In this document: one piece after another, positions 13,788 through 14,819 of the stretch
How the letters are laid out: each line of letters opens with the position of its first letter
Position numbering within the stretch: the first letter of the stretch is position 1
DNA from: Clostridia bacterium
GTDB taxonomy: Bacteria > Bacillota > Clostridia > Christensenellales > Aristaeellaceae
DNA: 14,819 nt
Assembly: GCA_017458865.1 (NCBI GenBank)
Contig: JAFSZW010000318.1
Span: 1 to 14,819, forward strand
Reading direction: 5' to 3'
The notes under the pieces: model-generated
Database searches by the model: none
What the model saw: the letters and a program-made list of their open reading frames with translations, nothing else
What the model was told of the DNA's origin: nothing
Made by a program: the position numbers and the translations under genes

Positions 13788-14062
13788 ATGGCAACCTGGA
13801 ATGATTATAAAACCACGTTAACAAGCCCAATCCTGAAATTGAGAGGGATCCTGATAAAGCCGAAGGCATCTCCCAGATTGTCGGCGCCATGATTGAACGG
13901 CGCCACGATCTTCATCTCTCTCAGCGCTGTCTTGCTGACCTTTGCGGGCTCCCGCATTCCTCTGTAGCAAGAATCGAATCCGGAAAAGCCATCAATCTTA
14001 GCACACTTTTGAGGTTTTTCCGTGAACCAGGTTTAAGCCTTGTTGCAGAATCGACCGAATAA
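13788..14062 (+). pseudogene. HipB-like XRE regulator, frameshifted
   Basis: The gene begins MATWNDYKTTL in one frame (13788-13820). It continues one frame over as NPEIERDPDKAEGISQIVG, then AMIERRHDLHLSQRCLADLC, SVARIESGK and LLRFFREPGLSLV, ending with TAA at 14060. This is the full length of a short XRE antitoxin-type repressor of about 90 aa with its helix-turn-helix. A single missing base between about 13818 and 13832 explains the break. I see no slippery heptamer that would support programmed frameshifting. An internal in-frame ATG at 13889 could make a 57-aa product retaining the helix-turn-helix, but it has no clear ribosome binding site. It lies 7 nt after the HipA-like gene, so it was surely its partner. 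An assembly error is possible. Confidence 0.8.
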
Positions 14063-14080
14063 ACGACACAATGGGACTCT

Positions 14081-14107
14081 GCGCGGGATGCATCCTGCGC
14101 CATTTTT
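14081..14107 (+). terminator. Intrinsic terminator after the hipA/hipB-like pair
   Basis: An 8-bp stem, GCGCGGGA with TCCTGCGC around TGCA (14081-14100, one G-T pair), is followed by CATTTTTG. It lies 19 nt after the regulator stop on the same strand. Confidence 0.7.
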
Positions 14108-14109
14108 GT

Positions 14110-14350
14110 GTCCGCAGATCAGACCGGCCGGTTCAAAGAAAGTATCCGGATGATTACTGTCAAACCTCATTTGCCCACATGACAGTCACCAGGCTTTCGG
14201 TCTCTGACAGGTTGATGATGTTGTGGGTGCCCCCGGCAGCATGTGTACCGCCCGGATCTTTTCGCCGCTCACCTCAAACTCCCGCACCTCATCCATTCCG
14301 ACCTCCCGCTTCTTTATAAGGCCATGGCCCGCAGCCGGGATGTTTGCAAA
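14110..14350 (-). pseudogene. capF-like C-terminal cupin domain remnant
   Basis: Read on the minus strand, GLIKKREVGMDEV, FEVSGEKIRAVHMLPG, GTHNIINLSETESLVTVMWA and NHPDTFFEP follow one another and match the C-terminal cupin domain of CapF-type capsular polysaccharide enzymes (bifunctional UDP-sugar epimerase/reductase). Frame changes occur at the G run near 14240, where LPG is followed by GTHN in another frame, and again where a TGA follows NEV near 14163. The N-terminal SDR domain, normally over 250 residues, is absent. No other capsule gene lies nearby. The fragment is inactive and points away from the hip genes, suggesting a rearrangement breakpoint. Confidence 0.72.
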
Positions 14351-14662
14351 TACGATTACACTTCAGTCTGTTTCATTTCTGCAAGCCAACATAGATCGGC
14401 ATATCGGAACTGATAACAAACTATTTGACAGGATAGCAGGTTTACGCTTACAATTTCAGGCGATAGACATGAGAAATGTGTCTGTCTTTTGATGGGGATC
14501 TTTGGAAGGGAAAGCAGCTTGGACTCGCTTCCAAAAAGTACTTCGGATGCATGAGTCAGTCAAATCCATACGGGCTTCGCAGAAGTCAATATGGAATAGA
14601 AATGCCATACAGGTTGCAACTTCAAATGATCATCTTGAAAAACAAAAAGGAGGTATGTCATT
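14351..14662 (+). promoter_or_regulatory. Strong promoter and ~200-nt leader before the right-edge gene
   Basis: TTGACA (14425-14430) and TACAAT (14449-14454) are separated by 18 bp and predict a start near 14461. From there to the GTG at 14663 runs about 200 nt of leader. It contains an 8-bp hairpin TTTGGAAG/CTTCCAAA (14501-14508 and 14528-14535) and a possible 7-codon leader frame (MRNVSVF, 14469-14492). An 82-codon frame overlaps the leader (14476-14724) but has no ribosome binding site. I recognise no known riboswitch. Bases 14351-14424 show nothing definite. Confidence 0.6.
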
Positions 14663-14819
14663 GTGAGCTGGGATCAGATCTATTCCAAGATGCAGGAATT
14701 GATAGCCAGCGGGTTAACCGGTGATGCAGCAGCGGATGCACTTGAGAAATGGAGCCTTGAAGCAAAACCCTATGCAGACATGGGTGTTCATGATTTCTTC
14801 AATGTTTCCGAGGAAGAAG
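14663..14819 (+). CDS. Hypothetical protein (partial, 3' end beyond window)
   Basis: At least 52 codons start at GTG 14663, with a near-perfect AAGGAGG (14647-14653) at 9-nt spacing, and run off the right edge. The visible protein begins (M)SWDQIYSKMQELIASGLTG, followed by DAAADALEKW and MGVHDFFNVSEEE. It is helical, acidic and soluble, with no signal peptide. I do not recognise the family. An ATG just downstream of the ribosome binding site opens a frame of only three codons (MSL), so the GTG is preferred. The strong promoter at 14425-14454 and the long leader suggest that it is regulated. Confidence 0.6.
   Translation, partial: MSWDQIYSKMQELIASGLTGDAAADALEKWSLEAKPYADMGVHDFFNVSEEE

Noticed and set aside
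13809..13832. Programmed frameshift in the XRE gene
   Set aside because: No recognisable X-XXY-YYZ slippery heptamer in register and no downstream stimulatory structure were seen, so a mutation or an assembly error is more likely.
14476..14724. 82-codon plus-strand frame overlapping the right-edge gene
   Set aside because: There is no ribosome binding site at its ATG, whereas the overlapping GTG frame has AAGGAGG at correct spacing.

Overview
The window reads as chromosome of a Bacillota (Firmicutes) bacterium of roughly balanced G+C, most like a gut-associated Clostridia or Erysipelotrichia lineage. The reasons are strong AGGAGG-type ribosome binding sites, TTGACA/TATAAT-type promoters, a YtrA-type GntR regulator with its ABC transporter, and a Firmicutes-type HipA-like protein. 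The genus cannot be told from the sequence alone.

Layout. (1) 1-1439, minus strand: a two-gene operon encoding a cytosolic alkaline-phosphatase-superfamily enzyme and, coupled by an ATGA overlap, the start of a PfkB/1-phosphofructokinase-family sugar kinase that runs off the left edge. (2) 1646-5132, plus strand: a YtrA-subfamily GntR repressor, an ABC ATPase and a large ABC permease with a C-terminal extracytoplasmic domain. Its promoter carries an inverted repeat with the same architecture as the B. subtilis YtrA operator. A hairpin at 5184-5229 separates it from the next, convergent gene. (3) 5276-6121, minus strand: a short-chain dehydrogenase like Bacillus-type D-mannonate oxidoreductase. 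(4) 6400-7910: a decayed zone with a pseudogene of a sugar-phosphate isomerase/epimerase, a perfect 19-bp inverted repeat, the first 50 codons of a D-2-hydroxyacid dehydrogenase, and an apparently intact 131-aa orphan gene. (5) 8144-11117, plus strand: a promoter, a fused double-domain permease and a secreted binding protein of the Fe3+/2-aminoethylphosphonate/hexose-phosphate (Fbp/Phn/Afu) transporter class, then a clear terminator. No ATPase gene is present. (6) 11118-14819: accessory material. It holds a gene-free stretch with tandem minus-strand terminators, a COG3981-type GNAT acetyltransferase, a HipA-like kinase gene followed by a frameshifted XRE antitoxin-like gene, a decayed capF 3' end, and a strong promoter with a ~200-nt leader before a GTG-started gene cut by the right edge.

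How it fits together. Phosphatase, sugar kinase, SDR, sugar-phosphate isomerase (broken), D-2-hydroxyacid dehydrogenase (broken) and a periplasmic-binding-protein importer are the parts expected of a locus that imports and degrades a phosphorylated or acidic sugar. Here the parts lie in separate transcription units and two are dead, so the locus looks partly eroded (inference). The YtrA-type unit is a separate, self-repressed transporter, probably for envelope stress. I saw no CRISPR array, rRNA, tRNA or intact insertion sequence. The candidates most worth a second look are the YtrA-like operator, the HipA gene with its broken partner, the orphan 131-aa protein, the long leader near the right edge and the tandem terminators.
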